A stretch of 64,000 bases of DNA from Paenarthrobacter sp. JL.01a (GTDB taxonomy: Bacteria; Actinomycetota; Actinomycetes; Actinomycetales; Micrococcaceae), in NCBI RefSeq assembly GCF_025452095.1, contig NZ_CP104877.1, positions 434,001-498,000 of the forward strand. Direction: 5' to 3'. Positions within the stretch are counted from its first letter, which is position 1, and each line of letters opens with the position of its first letter. The translations under genes were made by a program, and so were the position numbers. Below, one piece after another: positions 1-10,702 of the stretch. Below the pieces are notes generated by a model that saw only the letters and a list, made by a program, of their open reading frames with translations, was not told the DNA's origin and did not search any database.

Positions 1-347
1 GCCAGGTTGACTGTTTCCTTGTAGTCGTGGGCAAGGGACTCCAGGACTTCCCGGGCCTCGTGCACCACGCTGAGCCTTCCGGGTATGGAGGATGCCAGCC
101 GGAGGATGCCAAAGCCCAGCTGGTACTTGCCGCGCTCACTGTTCTGCCGGACCAGGTCCCGGCCCACAAGGGATCCGACCAACCGGGACACGGTGGATTT
201 GTGGACCCCCATTTCCTCGGCGATCTCGCTGACTCCGGCATCGCCTTCCCGGGCCAGGATTTCCAGGATCTGCAGGGCGCGGTCCACCGACTGGACGCCT
301 CCGCCCTGGGAATCCGCGTCCAAGTCCGGGTTGCTGCGTGCGGCCAT
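1..347 (-). CDS. IclR family transcriptional regulator (partial, C-terminus outside window)
   Basis: The first 115 codons of a regulator run off the left edge. The start is the ATG at 345-347 (MAARSNPDLDAD). Residues about 17-75 form an IclR-type winged helix: VQSVDRALQILEILAREGD, then SEIAEEMGVHKSTVSRLV, then the wing RGKYQLGFGILRLAS. The effector-binding domain begins near the edge (EVLESLAHDYKETVNLA). IclR proteins usually control a nearby catabolic operon. The gene is on the same strand as moeA and 76 bp downstream of it, so it may be the last gene of the C1 operon or an independent unit. The ligand cannot be inferred. Confidence 0.9.
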   Translation of the reverse strand, partial: MAARSNPDLDADSQGGGVQSVDRALQILEILAREGDAGVSEIAEEMGVHKSTVSRLVGSLVGRDLVRQNSERGKYQLGFGILRLASSIPGRLSVVHEAREVLESLAHDYKETVNL

Positions 348-423
348 GGTGCCTCGTGTGTCGTTGTCCAGGCAGGCAGCCCTGGGCTTAATAGCCCTGA
401 ACGGCCTGCACCCTCGTCCCTCC

Positions 424-1659
424 TCATCCTAGACGGACTTCTCCAAGCTGCCCGGGCGCTGTCCACGGCAGGGGCAGGACGGGAACCGGCTCGCCGGCCG
501 CTGCGCCTTCGGGCGGCACTGCCATGTATCCGGCGGCCCACGCGAGCCCGCGCATCATCCCCGGACCCGTGTGGGAGGCGGGGAATACGAGGCCATGCAC
601 AATGTTGCAGGGCAAGAGGCGTGTCTTACCGGGGCAGGGCTCGATGTCTTCGCCGGAGAGCAGGGGTGTGGCTTCCCGGAAGGCCCGGTTTCCCAGGGCC
701 GCGAGCAGCGGCTCCCCCAGGGTCATCAGTGACAACATGGCCGCCAGCGGATTGCCCGGCAGTCCGAGGATGAAGCGGCCGTCGGGAAGTTCGGCCATCA
801 CCGCAGGGTGGCCCGGACGCATGGCAAGGCCGTCCAGCAGGAGCCGCCCGCCGAGGGCTTCGACGGCCGCACGGAAGTGGTCCGTCCCGGATTTGCCGGT
901 TCCGCCGGTGGTGATGGTCACGTCAGGCCGCTGCCCGGCTCCGGCGCCGGCCAGCGCTGCCAGCCATTCTTCGTACGAGTCGCCGATCCGTGTCTGCCCC
1001 AGCGCAATCCCTCCGAGCTGTGGAATGACGGCCTTGAGCTGCGGGCCGAAGGCGTCGCGCACCTGACCTGGCGCCGGCTCACCTGAGGTGATGACTTCCG
1101 AGCCCGTCAGTACGACGGCGACCCCCGGCTTGCGCTGCACCAGGACCTGGTCGTGTCCCGCCACAGCGGCGAGGGCAAGGTGTGCCGGATTGAGTACCGT
1201 TCCGGCAGGGATGAGGATGTCCCCGGCGGTGGCTTCTTCGCCGGCCGGACGGATGTGCCGCCCGGGGCGTATTTCGCCTGGTTGTGCGTCGGGCAGCAGG
1301 GTGAGGACTCCGCCGTCGTCTATCCGTCCGCTTTCCTTGCGAAGCACGCTGGTGGCGCCTGCAGGAATCAGGCCGCCGGTGGCGATGATGCTGGCTTCGC
1401 CGGCGGACAAACAGTGCCCGGACCCGACGATCGCCCACGGGCCCACGCCGTTAATGGCCCAGCCGTCCATGGCCGACGACGCGTAGTGGGGGAGGTCCAT
1501 GCGCGCAATGACATCCTGGGCCACTGCACAGCCGACGGCCATATCCAGGCCCGTTGTCGTGGAAGGCAGCGGAACGGCGCAGCGGTAGGCGAGTTGCCGC
1601 GCTTCTTCCCAGGTGGTGGCGTGGTCCGACCGGACCGGTAACTCCTTGTGTGCAAGCAT
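424..1659 (-). CDS. moeA: Molybdopterin molybdenumtransferase MoeA
   Basis: 411 residues, close to the usual MoeA length. MoeA inserts molybdate into adenylated molybdopterin in the cytoplasm. Visible motifs are SAMDGWAI (about 61-69), LTGSEV (about 184-189), the MoCF-type loop TTGGTGKSGTDH (about 250-261) and GLPGNP (about 299-304). The start at MLAHKEL is preferred; an upstream in-frame extension lacks MoeA-like sequence and crosses a hairpin. The loop differs somewhat from the common TTGGVSVG form. Its position as a distal gene of the C1 operon fits a role in maturing the molybdoenzyme encoded at 3159-5477. Confidence 0.92.
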   Translation of the reverse strand: MLAHKELPVRSDHATTWEEARQLAYRCAVPLPSTTTGLDMAVGCAVAQDVIARMDLPHYASSAMDGWAINGVGPWAIVGSGHCLSAGEASIIATGGLIPAGATSVLRKESGRIDDGGVLTLLPDAQPGEIRPGRHIRPAGEEATAGDILIPAGTVLNPAHLALAAVAGHDQVLVQRKPGVAVVLTGSEVITSGEPAPGQVRDAFGPQLKAVIPQLGGIALGQTRIGDSYEEWLAALAGAGAGQRPDVTITTGGTGKSGTDHFRAAVEALGGRLLLDGLAMRPGHPAVMAELPDGRFILGLPGNPLAAMLSLMTLGEPLLAALGNRAFREATPLLSGEDIEPCPGKTRLLPCNIVHGLVFPASHTGPGMMRGLAWAAGYMAVPPEGAAAGEPVPVLPLPWTAPGQLGEVRLG

Positions 1660-1697
1660 GGGTGTCCGCTTCCTGGGTGGTGCTTTGTGATGGGGCA

Positions 1698-1755
1698 CAG
1701 ATGCCGGGGACTGCACGGCCTTCCCGTAATGCTGCCGCGCCGTCCCCGGCATCTG
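1698..1755. other. Intercistronic hairpin between fdhA and moeA
   Basis: Thirteen-base perfect arms, CAGATGCCGGGGA at 1698-1710 and TCCCCGGCATCTG at 1743-1755, enclose a 32-nt loop. No U-tract follows on the minus strand, so an mRNA processing or stability element is more likely than a terminator. Confidence 0.6.
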
Positions 1756-1781
1756 TTGGGTACGTACCTAAACCCGGTGTA

Positions 1782-2999
1782 CTAGTTCTTCACATAGCCG
1801 TTCGGGTTCAGTACGAACTTTGTTGCCGCGCCGGCGTCGAACTCAGCGTACCCGCGCGGTGCGTCTTCGAGCGGGATGGCTGTTGCGTTGACGGCCTTGG
1901 CGATCTGGACCTTGTCGTGGAGGATCGCCATCATGAGTTGGCGGTTGTAATTCATGACCGGGCATTGTCCGGTGGTGAACGACAGGGACTTGGCCCAGCC
2001 GGTGCCCAGGGACAGCGAGAGGGATCCGTGCTTGGCGGCTTCGTCGATTCCGCCCGGATCGCCCGTGACGTAGAGGCCGGGGATGCCCAGGGCGCCACCG
2101 GCTGCAGTGATGTCCATCAGGGAGTTCAGCACGGTGGCCGGGGCCTCATGCGAAGCGTCCTTGCCGTGTCCACGTGCTTCGAAGCCCACGGCGTCAACGC
2201 CGCAGTCCACTTCGGGCACGCCGAGGAGCTGCTCGATCTGGTCCTTGGGATCGCCCTGCGAAACGTTGACGGTTTCGCAACCGAAGGACCGTGCCTGGGC
2301 CAGGCGGTCTTCGTTCATGTCGCCCACAATCACGACGGCGGCCCCCAACAGTTGGGCGCCGACGGCGGCGGCGATACCCACGGGACCGGCTCCTGCAACG
2401 TACACGGTGGAACCGACTCCGACGCCGGCGGTGACGGCGCCATGGAAGCCGGTGGGGAAGATGTCCGAGAGCATGGTCAGGTCCATGATCTTCTCAAGGG
2501 CCTGGTCGCGGTCCGGGAAGCGCAGGAGGTTCCAGTCAGCGTAGGGGACCAGGACGTATTCTGCCTGGCCGCCCACCCAGCCGCCCATGTCCACGTAGCC
2601 ATAGGCACTTCCGGGACGGTCGGGGTTGACGTTGAGGCAGATGCCGGTCTTCTGCTCCTTGCAGTTTCGGCAGCGTCCACAGGAGATGTTGAACGGCACC
2701 GAGACGATGTCACCGACTTTGATGAATTCGACGTCGGGTCCCACCTCCACTACTTCGCCGGTGATTTCGTGGCCGAGCACCAGGTTCTTGGGCGCGGTGG
2801 TGCGCCCGCGGACCATGTGCTGGTCAGAACCACAGATGTTGGTGGTGACTGTCCGCAGAATGACACCGTGCGGGACTTTCCTGCCGACGTTGGCAGGGTT
2901 GACGCCGGGCCCATCCTTGAGCTCAAACGTTGGGTAGTCGGTGTCGATGATTTCGACGACACCGGGTTCCTTGTAGGCGACTGCTTTGTTTCCTGACAT
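1782..2999 (-). CDS. fdhA: Glutathione-independent formaldehyde dehydrogenase (zinc, NAD)
   Basis: 405 residues, close to the Pseudomonas putida-type formaldehyde dismutase/dehydrogenase (about 400). It belongs to the zinc medium-chain dehydrogenases. Catalytic zinc region: ICGSDQH with Cys56 and GHE at 76-78. Structural zinc cysteines: 107, 110, 113 and 121 (CGRCRNCKEQKTGIC). Rossmann motif GAGPVG at 203-208 with Asp227 for NAD. The start ATG at 2999 has an AGGGAG ribosome site. It should oxidise free formaldehyde released by betaine and dimethylglycine demethylation to formate, which the product of the upstream gene would oxidise further. A formaldehyde dismutase activity is the main alternative. 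Confidence 0.93.
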   Translation of the reverse strand: MSGNKAVAYKEPGVVEIIDTDYPTFELKDGPGVNPANVGRKVPHGVILRTVTTNICGSDQHMVRGRTTAPKNLVLGHEITGEVVEVGPDVEFIKVGDIVSVPFNISCGRCRNCKEQKTGICLNVNPDRPGSAYGYVDMGGWVGGQAEYVLVPYADWNLLRFPDRDQALEKIMDLTMLSDIFPTGFHGAVTAGVGVGSTVYVAGAGPVGIAAAVGAQLLGAAVVIVGDMNEDRLAQARSFGCETVNVSQGDPKDQIEQLLGVPEVDCGVDAVGFEARGHGKDASHEAPATVLNSLMDITAAGGALGIPGLYVTGDPGGIDEAAKHGSLSLSLGTGWAKSLSFTTGQCPVMNYNRQLMMAILHDKVQIAKAVNATAIPLEDAPRGYAEFDAGAATKFVLNPNGYVKN

Positions 3000-3039
3000 G
3001 GTTACTCCCTGTTCCTTGCTGTTGTTGAACTGCCCGCCC

Positions 3040-3116
3040 AACGGTCCGAAAGCGGTGCTTCGATGAGAAATACCTCCCCAGGTTTCAGGACACCGAAGCA
3101 CCATTCACGGACCGTT
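3040..3116. repeat. Long interrupted inverted repeat in the fdhF-fdhA leader
   Basis: Arms at 3040-3062 and 3094-3116 pair as 9 + 9 bases. AACGGTCCG pairs with CGGACCGTT and GGTGCTTCG pairs with CGAAGCACC; they are separated by a symmetric 5-by-5 mismatch (aaagc opposite attca). The loop is 31 nt. It fills most of the 159-bp gap upstream of fdhA and ends about 40 bases before the fdhA start codon. Confidence 0.7.
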
Positions 3117-3158
3117 GAACGATTGGTCATACGGACAAATGGACGTTTTCTATAGCAT

Positions 3159-5477
3159 TCAGGCCCTCTCCAGCCGGATGATCACGGATTTCGAGGTAGG
3201 CGTGCCGCTGGTGTCAGCGACAGAGTCCAGGGGCACCAGGACGTTGGTCTCGGGGTAGTACGCAGCGGCGCAGCCCTTCGGCGTCGAGTACGACACGATG
3301 CGGAAGTCCTCGGCCCGGCGATCGATCCCCTGGAATTCGGAGATCAGGTGGACCATGTCTCCATCGGCAAATCCGAGTTCCTGGATGTCCTCGGCGTTGA
3401 TGAGCACCACACGCCGGCCACCGTGGATTCCCCGGTAGCGGTCGTCCTTGCCATAGATGGTGGTGTTGTACTGGTCGTGGGAGCGCAGGGTCTGAAGGAC
3501 CAGCCTGCCGGGCGGGACCTTTATGTACTCAAGCTCATTGCCGGTGAAGTGGGCCTTCCCGGAGGCGGTGTGGAACTTCCTGGCGTCGCGCGGGGGATGC
3601 GGCAGTACGAAGCCGCCGGGGTGCTGGATCCGGGCCTCGAAATCCTCGAAGCCGTCAAACACCGCCTCGATGTGTTTCCTGATCAGCGTGTAGTCGTCCC
3701 TCATGGCCAACCAGGAGGCTTTGGGGGTGTTGGGCAGGCGACGGTGGCCGTCGGTGAACAGCTTGTCGGCGAGGTTGCAGACGATCGCGACTTCAGAGTG
3801 GAGGTGCTCACTGGCGGGCTTGAGCCTGCCGCGGGAAGCGTGCACCGCACTCATGGAGTCCTCAACGGTGACCCGCTGGTCGCCCGTGCGCTGGGCATCC
3901 TTTTCGGTTCGGCCGAGGGTCGGCAGGATCAACGCGCGACGGCCCGTGGACAGGTGTGAGTGGTTGAGCTTGGTGGAGATCTGCACCGTCAACCGGGTGT
4001 TGGCAAGGGCCTGTTCGGTAACCTCCGAATCAGGGGCCGCCCGGACGAAGTTGCCGCCCATTCCCATGAAGAAGCGGACGTTTCCGTCCCGCATTGCACG
4101 GATGGCGGCCACGGTGTCAAAGCCGTGTTCCCGGGGTGAGCGGAACTCGAATTCCTGATCCAGACGGTCGTGGAAGGTTTCCGGCATCTTCTCGAAGATA
4201 CCCATGGTGCGGTCGCCTTGGACGTTGGAGTGGCCGCGCACCGGACACACGCCGGCACCGGGCTTTCCGATGTTGCCTTGGAGCAGCAGCACATTCACAA
4301 CATCCCTGAGCGTGGGGACGGAGTGCTTGTGCTGGGTCAGTCCCATGGCCCAGCACACGATCGTGGTATTGGAGGCCAGAAGGCGTTCGCCGGTCGCGTG
4401 CAGCTGCTCGAGTGTGAGTCCGGTGGCTTCGACGATGTCGTCCCACTCCACCTTCTCCAGGTAGCGCAGGTATTCGTCGATGCCCACTGTGTGGTCATTG
4501 ATGAAGGCGTGGTCCAGCACGGCCTCCAGGCCGGGAGTTGCCCGGCCCTCGGTTTCGGCCTCCAGCAGGTATTTGCCCAGGCCCTGGAACAGGGCTTGGT
4601 CCCCGCCGGCGCGGATCTGCAGGAAGTCGTCGGTGAGCCTGATGCCGGAAACTACGCCCTGGACGTGCTGCGGGTTCTCAAAGTGGAGGAGCCCGGCCTC
4701 GGGAAGCGGGTTGACGGAGACAATGACCGCCCCGTTTTTCTTGGCCTTTTCCAGCGCGCTGAGCATCCGGGGGTGGTTGGTACCGGGGTTCTGTCCTGCC
4801 ACAAAGATCAACGACGCCGTTTCAAGGTCGGTCAGGCTGACGGAACCTTTTCCGATGCCTATGGTCTCCACCAGGGCGGAGCCGGAGGACTCATGGCACA
4901 TGTTGGAGCAATCCGGCAGGTTGTTCGTGCCGAGGCCACGGACCAGGAGCTGGTAGACAAAAGCGGCTTCGTTGGAGGTCCGGCCCGAGGTGTAGAACAC
5001 GGCCTGGTCAGGGCTTTCCAAGCTGCGCAGTTCCTCAGCCATCAGCTCGTAGGCTGCGTCCCATTCGATCGGGGTGTAATGGGTGGCGCCTTCTTCCAAG
5101 ACCATGGGGTGGGTCAGGCGTCCCTGCTGTCCCAGCCAGTAGTCGTCGCGGGTTTTCAGCTCTGCGACGGAGTACTTGGCGAAGAATTCGGGAGTGACGC
5201 GTCGGCGGGTGGCTTCCTCCGCGACGGCTTTGGCCCCGTTCTCGCAGAACTCCGCGGCGTTGCGCTTTTCATGCTCGGGCCAGGCACAGCCCATGCAGTC
5301 GAAACCGTCCAGCTGGTTCACGGCGAGCAGGGTCTGAACGCTGCGCACCGGACCCATCTGTTCCAGGGAGATCTTCAGCGCGTTGGCAACAGCCGGGATG
5401 CCCACGGCCTTGGTCTTGGGTTTGGTGACGGTCAGCTTTGACTCGTCGATGTTTCCGTCGGGGGCTTTCGTAGCCAT
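3159..5477 (-). CDS. FdhF/YdeP-family molybdopterin oxidoreductase, probable formate oxidase
   Basis: 772 residues of the formate-dehydrogenase-alpha-like family. The likely Mo ligand is Cys194 in SNMCHESSG. The N-terminal region has Cys61, Cys64 (CMGC) and Cys78 but not the clear four-cysteine pattern of a 4Fe-4S formate dehydrogenase, as in YdeP-type relatives. The C-terminal third carries the molybdopterin-guanine-dinucleotide-binding fold (LVLQTLRSHDQYNTT, HGGRRVVLINAEDIQELGFADGD). It lies 11 bp after folD and two genes upstream of moeA. In context the substrate is most likely formate from PurU and FdhA. No beta or gamma subunit and no fdhD is present, so the electron acceptor is unknown. 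Confidence 0.87.
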   Translation of the reverse strand: MATKAPDGNIDESKLTVTKPKTKAVGIPAVANALKISLEQMGPVRSVQTLLAVNQLDGFDCMGCAWPEHEKRNAAEFCENGAKAVAEEATRRRVTPEFFAKYSVAELKTRDDYWLGQQGRLTHPMVLEEGATHYTPIEWDAAYELMAEELRSLESPDQAVFYTSGRTSNEAAFVYQLLVRGLGTNNLPDCSNMCHESSGSALVETIGIGKGSVSLTDLETASLIFVAGQNPGTNHPRMLSALEKAKKNGAVIVSVNPLPEAGLLHFENPQHVQGVVSGIRLTDDFLQIRAGGDQALFQGLGKYLLEAETEGRATPGLEAVLDHAFINDHTVGIDEYLRYLEKVEWDDIVEATGLTLEQLHATGERLLASNTTIVCWAMGLTQHKHSVPTLRDVVNVLLLQGNIGKPGAGVCPVRGHSNVQGDRTMGIFEKMPETFHDRLDQEFEFRSPREHGFDTVAAIRAMRDGNVRFFMGMGGNFVRAAPDSEVTEQALANTRLTVQISTKLNHSHLSTGRRALILPTLGRTEKDAQRTGDQRVTVEDSMSAVHASRGRLKPASEHLHSEVAIVCNLADKLFTDGHRRLPNTPKASWLAMRDDYTLIRKHIEAVFDGFEDFEARIQHPGGFVLPHPPRDARKFHTASGKAHFTGNELEYIKVPPGRLVLQTLRSHDQYNTTIYGKDDRYRGIHGGRRVVLINAEDIQELGFADGDMVHLISEFQGIDRRAEDFRIVSYSTPKGCAAAYYPETNVLVPLDSVADTSGTPTSKSVIIRLERA

Positions 5478-5488
5478 GCGGTTTCCCT

Positions 5489-6376
5489 TCAGATCCGGGC
5501 TGCGGAAGCGGCAGCGGCCAGTTGGGCGGGTTCCTGCCGGCTCGCAGCCTCGACAGTGTGCAGGAGCAACAGGGCGGTGGTGACTGAACCAACGCCGCCG
5601 GGAACCGGCGTAAGTGCGGCGGCGACTCCGGTGACGCTGGCTTCGTCAACGTCCCCCACCAGTGAGCCGTCGGGCAGGACGTTGGTTCCGACGTCGACCA
5701 CTACAGTCTCCGGCGAGAGGTGCCCTCCCTTCAGCAGCCCGGCCCTGCCGACGGCAACCACCACGACGTCGGCGGGCTGGGTGTAGCGTTCCAGCGGCCC
5801 CGACTTGGAATGGCAGATGGTGACGGTGGCGTCCCGCTCCAGAAGGAGCAAGGACAGCGGCTTGCCCACCACTGCTGAACGCCCGACGACGGTCACGTTG
5901 CGTCCCGCTACCGGCACCTCAAAGTGATCCAAAAGCTCGACGACGGCCCGTGCTGTTGCGGGGGCAAAGGCCGGTTGCCCGACGGCCAGGCGGCCGAGGC
6001 TGAGGGGGTTGGCGCCGTCGATGTCCTTTTCGGGGGCGATGAGACCCACCACGGAATCCGTCTTCACCCCGGCAGGCAGGGGAGTCTGGAGGATGATGCC
6101 GTGGACCGAAGACTCCACGCTGAGGTCGCTGAGGACCGAGGCCAGGACCTGCTCCGTGGCGTCGTGGCCAAGATCCACGATCCTGCAACCGATGCCGGCC
6201 CGTTCGGCGGCGCGTTCGATGGACCGGACGTACCAGAGAGTCGACTCATCGTCCGTGGCCACCACAACGGCCAGGACGGGGTGGCGTCCGCTGCTTTCGA
6301 GGGCGCGGGCCTGTTCCTGGGCGCGTTGCTTGATCAAGCCCGCCAGCGGCTTTCCGGACAGCACTTCTGCGCTCAT
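5489..6376 (-). CDS. folD: FolD-type methylenetetrahydrofolate dehydrogenase, catalytic Lys of cyclohydrolase replaced by Ile
   Basis: 295 residues, full FolD length. The NADP-binding and folate motifs are intact: ILQTPLP, DIDGANPLSLGRLAVG, VVGRSAVVGKPLSLLLL and PVPGGVGSVTTALLL. The motif around the conserved lysine (E. coli Tyr50/Lys54) reads WYVRSIERA, giving Tyr49 but Ile53 at the lysine position. That lysine is required for the cyclohydrolase step in studied FolD/MTHFD1 enzymes, while dehydrogenase activity can survive its loss. This protein is therefore probably a dehydrogenase only. Its start overlaps the stop of the FchA-like cyclohydrolase gene by ATGA, so the two are translationally coupled. 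Confidence 0.93.
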   Translation of the reverse strand: MSAEVLSGKPLAGLIKQRAQEQARALESSGRHPVLAVVVATDDESTLWYVRSIERAAERAGIGCRIVDLGHDATEQVLASVLSDLSVESSVHGIILQTPLPAGVKTDSVVGLIAPEKDIDGANPLSLGRLAVGQPAFAPATARAVVELLDHFEVPVAGRNVTVVGRSAVVGKPLSLLLLERDATVTICHSKSGPLERYTQPADVVVVAVGRAGLLKGGHLSPETVVVDVGTNVLPDGSLVGDVDEASVTGVAAALTPVPGGVGSVTTALLLLHTVEAASRQEPAQLAAAASAARI

Positions 6377-6999
6377 GCGAGGATCCTTTCGCGGACGCGG
6401 CGGGACAGGGTGTCAGCGGACAGGACAACTTTCTCTTCCAGCCCGTCGGTCTGCCCGGCAAGTCCGGTCCGGACAGCATCGTCCTTGATGGCAACGAGGT
6501 TGATGTCGATGTTGATCCGCGCGGTAGTGGCAGCCGCCCGGGCCGCGTCAGCGGCAGCAGCGACGTCGCTGATGACGTTGGGGTTGGCGGCGCCAAAAAG
6601 TTCGGCAGCGAGGTCCACGATGTCGCCGGCAACCCTGATGAGCTGGGCCGGTGTTTGTGCGGCCTGGACCAAGGCAGCGTCGATCGCCGCCTTCTTCGCG
6701 GCCTTGAGCTCAGCGGTGTCGGAAGGAAGTTTGTAGGAGTCGATGACGCCCTGGAAGGCCTGCTCATCGGCGTCGGCAAGGCCCAAAGCCTCCGCTACCA
6801 GCCGGTCGGCTGCGCTGGTGATACGGGCGACCAGTCCTTCATGCTCTGCGTACTTTTCGCCGGTGGTGTACCGGGCAACCATGGCAACCAGTGCTGCACC
6901 CTGGGCTGCATGCAACGCCGCCGCCGCTCCGCCGCCTGGTGTGGGTTGGCGGGCGGCGAGCCTGGCCAGATAATCGTTGACTGTTTCTGAACTGATCAT
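6373..6999 (-). CDS. fchA: Cyclodeaminase/cyclohydrolase family protein, probable methenyl-THF cyclohydrolase
   Basis: 208 residues, the size I recall for Methylobacterium Fch of the same family (FTCD_C). Signature sequences are PTPGGGAAAALHAAQGAALVAMV near residues 19-41 and NPNVISDVAAAADAARAAA further on. The start is MISSETVNDY, where a GGAAG ribosome site precedes the ATG; an upstream in-frame ATG is less convincing. It would hydrolyse 5,10-methenyl-THF to 10-formyl-THF, the step FolD next door probably cannot catalyse. Formimino-THF cyclodeaminase (histidine or purine degradation) is the alternative, but no such genes are nearby. Confidence 0.88.
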   Translation of the reverse strand: MISSETVNDYLARLAARQPTPGGGAAAALHAAQGAALVAMVARYTTGEKYAEHEGLVARITSAADRLVAEALGLADADEQAFQGVIDSYKLPSDTAELKAAKKAAIDAALVQAAQTPAQLIRVAGDIVDLAAELFGAANPNVISDVAAAADAARAAATTARINIDINLVAIKDDAVRTGLAGQTDGLEEKVVLSADTLSRRVRERILA

Positions 7000-7033
7000 G
7001 TGTCTTCCTGGGCTGGAGAAAGATAAGGGGAAA

Positions 7034-7084
7034 GACAACGGCCCGGACCCGGTTGCGAGGGAAAGGGGGTCCGGGCCGTGTGTC
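7034..7084 (-). terminator. Hairpin after dmg, possible partial terminator
   Basis: A 13-bp perfect stem pairs 7038-7050 (ACGGCCCGGACCC) with 7067-7079. It extends by a further GACA/TGTC pairing (7034-7037 with 7081-7084) past a single bulged base, and the loop is 16 nt. On the minus strand it is followed by TTTCCCCTTATCTTTC, a moderately T-rich tract. It lies in the 116-bp gap between dmg and fchA and may attenuate the distal genes. Confidence 0.6.
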
Positions 7085-7115
7085 TTGGACGCCGCGGTTG
7101 CGGCAGCAGGACTGA

Positions 7116-9653
<2,538 letters not shown>

Positions 9654-10571
9654 TTAGCGGAAGACGACGGTGCTGGTCTGGTCCAGCAGGACGCGGTGTT
9701 CGCAGTGCCAGCGGACGGCTCGGGACAGGGCGAGGGCTTCCGCGTCCTGGCCGACGGTGGAAAGGGCCGTGGGGCCGTAGCTGTGGTCCACGCGGATGAC
9801 TTCCTGCTCGATGATCGGGCCCTCGTCCAGGTCTGCCGTCACGTAGTGGGCCGTTGCGCCTACCTGCTTCACGCCGCGGTCATAGGCCTGGTGGTAGGGG
9901 CGTGCGCCCTTGAAGCCGGGAAGGAAGGAGTGGTGGATGTTGATGGCGCGGCCTTCGAGCTTGCGGCAGAGGTCGTCCGAGAGGACCTGCATGTAGCGGG
10001 CCAGGACCACCAGGTCCGCCTGGTATTCGTCAACCAGGTCCAGGAGCTTCTGCTCTGCCTCGGCCTTGGTGTCCGGGGTGACCGGAACGTGGATGAAGGG
10101 CAGCCCGGCAGCCTCTGCCATGGCGCGGTGGGTCTCGTGGTTGGAAACCACGGCCACCAGTTCGCCGCCGAGGCTTCCGCCGCGCCAGCGGAAGATGAGG
10201 TCGTTGAGGCAGTGCCCGAACTTGGAGACCATCACCAGGACTCGTGGCTTGGTCTCGTCGTGGAAGCTGAACTTCATGTCGAAGCGTTCTGCGATCGAAG
10301 CGAACTCGTCCTCCAGCCGCTCCGGGGAGGAGCTCTGGGAACCTGAAAATGCGGTGCGCAGGTGCAGCGTCTGGCGCAGGCTGTCGTCAAACTGCTGGTG
10401 TTCTTCGATGTTGAAGCCGCGTTCGAAGAGGAAGGTGGTGACTGCCTGCACGATGCCCGGCTGTTCGACGCACGACAATGTGAGTACGAACTTCTGCGCC
10501 TGCTCGCCGTTGAGCTGGCCGCGTTCAGCTGGAAGAGTGCTGAGGTGTGAGTCTGAAGCCACGAGGGTCAT
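9654..10571 (-). CDS. purU: Formyltetrahydrofolate deformylase
   Basis: 305 residues. An ACT domain (FVLTLSCVEQPGIVQAVTTFLFERGFNI) precedes a formyltransferase fold with INIHHSFLPGFKGARPYHQAYDRGVKQVGATAHYV and DLDEGPIIEQEV, the usual Asn-His-Asp active-site region. It hydrolyses 10-formyl-THF to formate and THF, recycling THF for dimethylglycine oxidase. The start ATG has a strong AAGGAGG site. It is the first gene of the long minus-strand C1 train and is divergent from gntR. The N-terminus is about 25 residues longer than the ACT domain needs, but the ribosome site supports this start. Confidence 0.96.
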   Translation of the reverse strand: MTLVASDSHLSTLPAERGQLNGEQAQKFVLTLSCVEQPGIVQAVTTFLFERGFNIEEHQQFDDSLRQTLHLRTAFSGSQSSSPERLEDEFASIAERFDMKFSFHDETKPRVLVMVSKFGHCLNDLIFRWRGGSLGGELVAVVSNHETHRAMAEAAGLPFIHVPVTPDTKAEAEQKLLDLVDEYQADLVVLARYMQVLSDDLCRKLEGRAINIHHSFLPGFKGARPYHQAYDRGVKQVGATAHYVTADLDEGPIIEQEVIRVDHSYGPTALSTVGQDAEALALSRAVRWHCEHRVLLDQTSTVVFR

Positions 10572-10591
10572 GTGTCCTCCTTAGGTATTTG

Positions 10592-10649
10592 CCTAGATAT
10601 ATTCCTAGGATATGAACTGATATATTAGGATTGGAAATCAGCGTATACT
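10592..10649. promoter_or_regulatory. Divergent purU/gntR control region with two ATAT-centred dyads
   Basis: Dyad 1 is 10592-10609 (CCTAG-N2-ATAT-N2-CTAGG). Dyad 2 is 10617-10628 (CTGATATATTAG, two mismatched positions). A good -10 hexamer TATACT for gntR is at 10644-10649, so dyad 2 lies at its -35 position. The reverse complement of dyad 2 contains CTAATATATCA, which recurs at the pdxS promoter. These are candidate sites for the adjacent GntR protein. Confidence 0.6.
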
Positions 10650-10702
10650 GGTGTCCCGGGCAGGTCAATAGATTTCCCGGGTTTGAAGAAGGAGTTGGCG
10701 CT

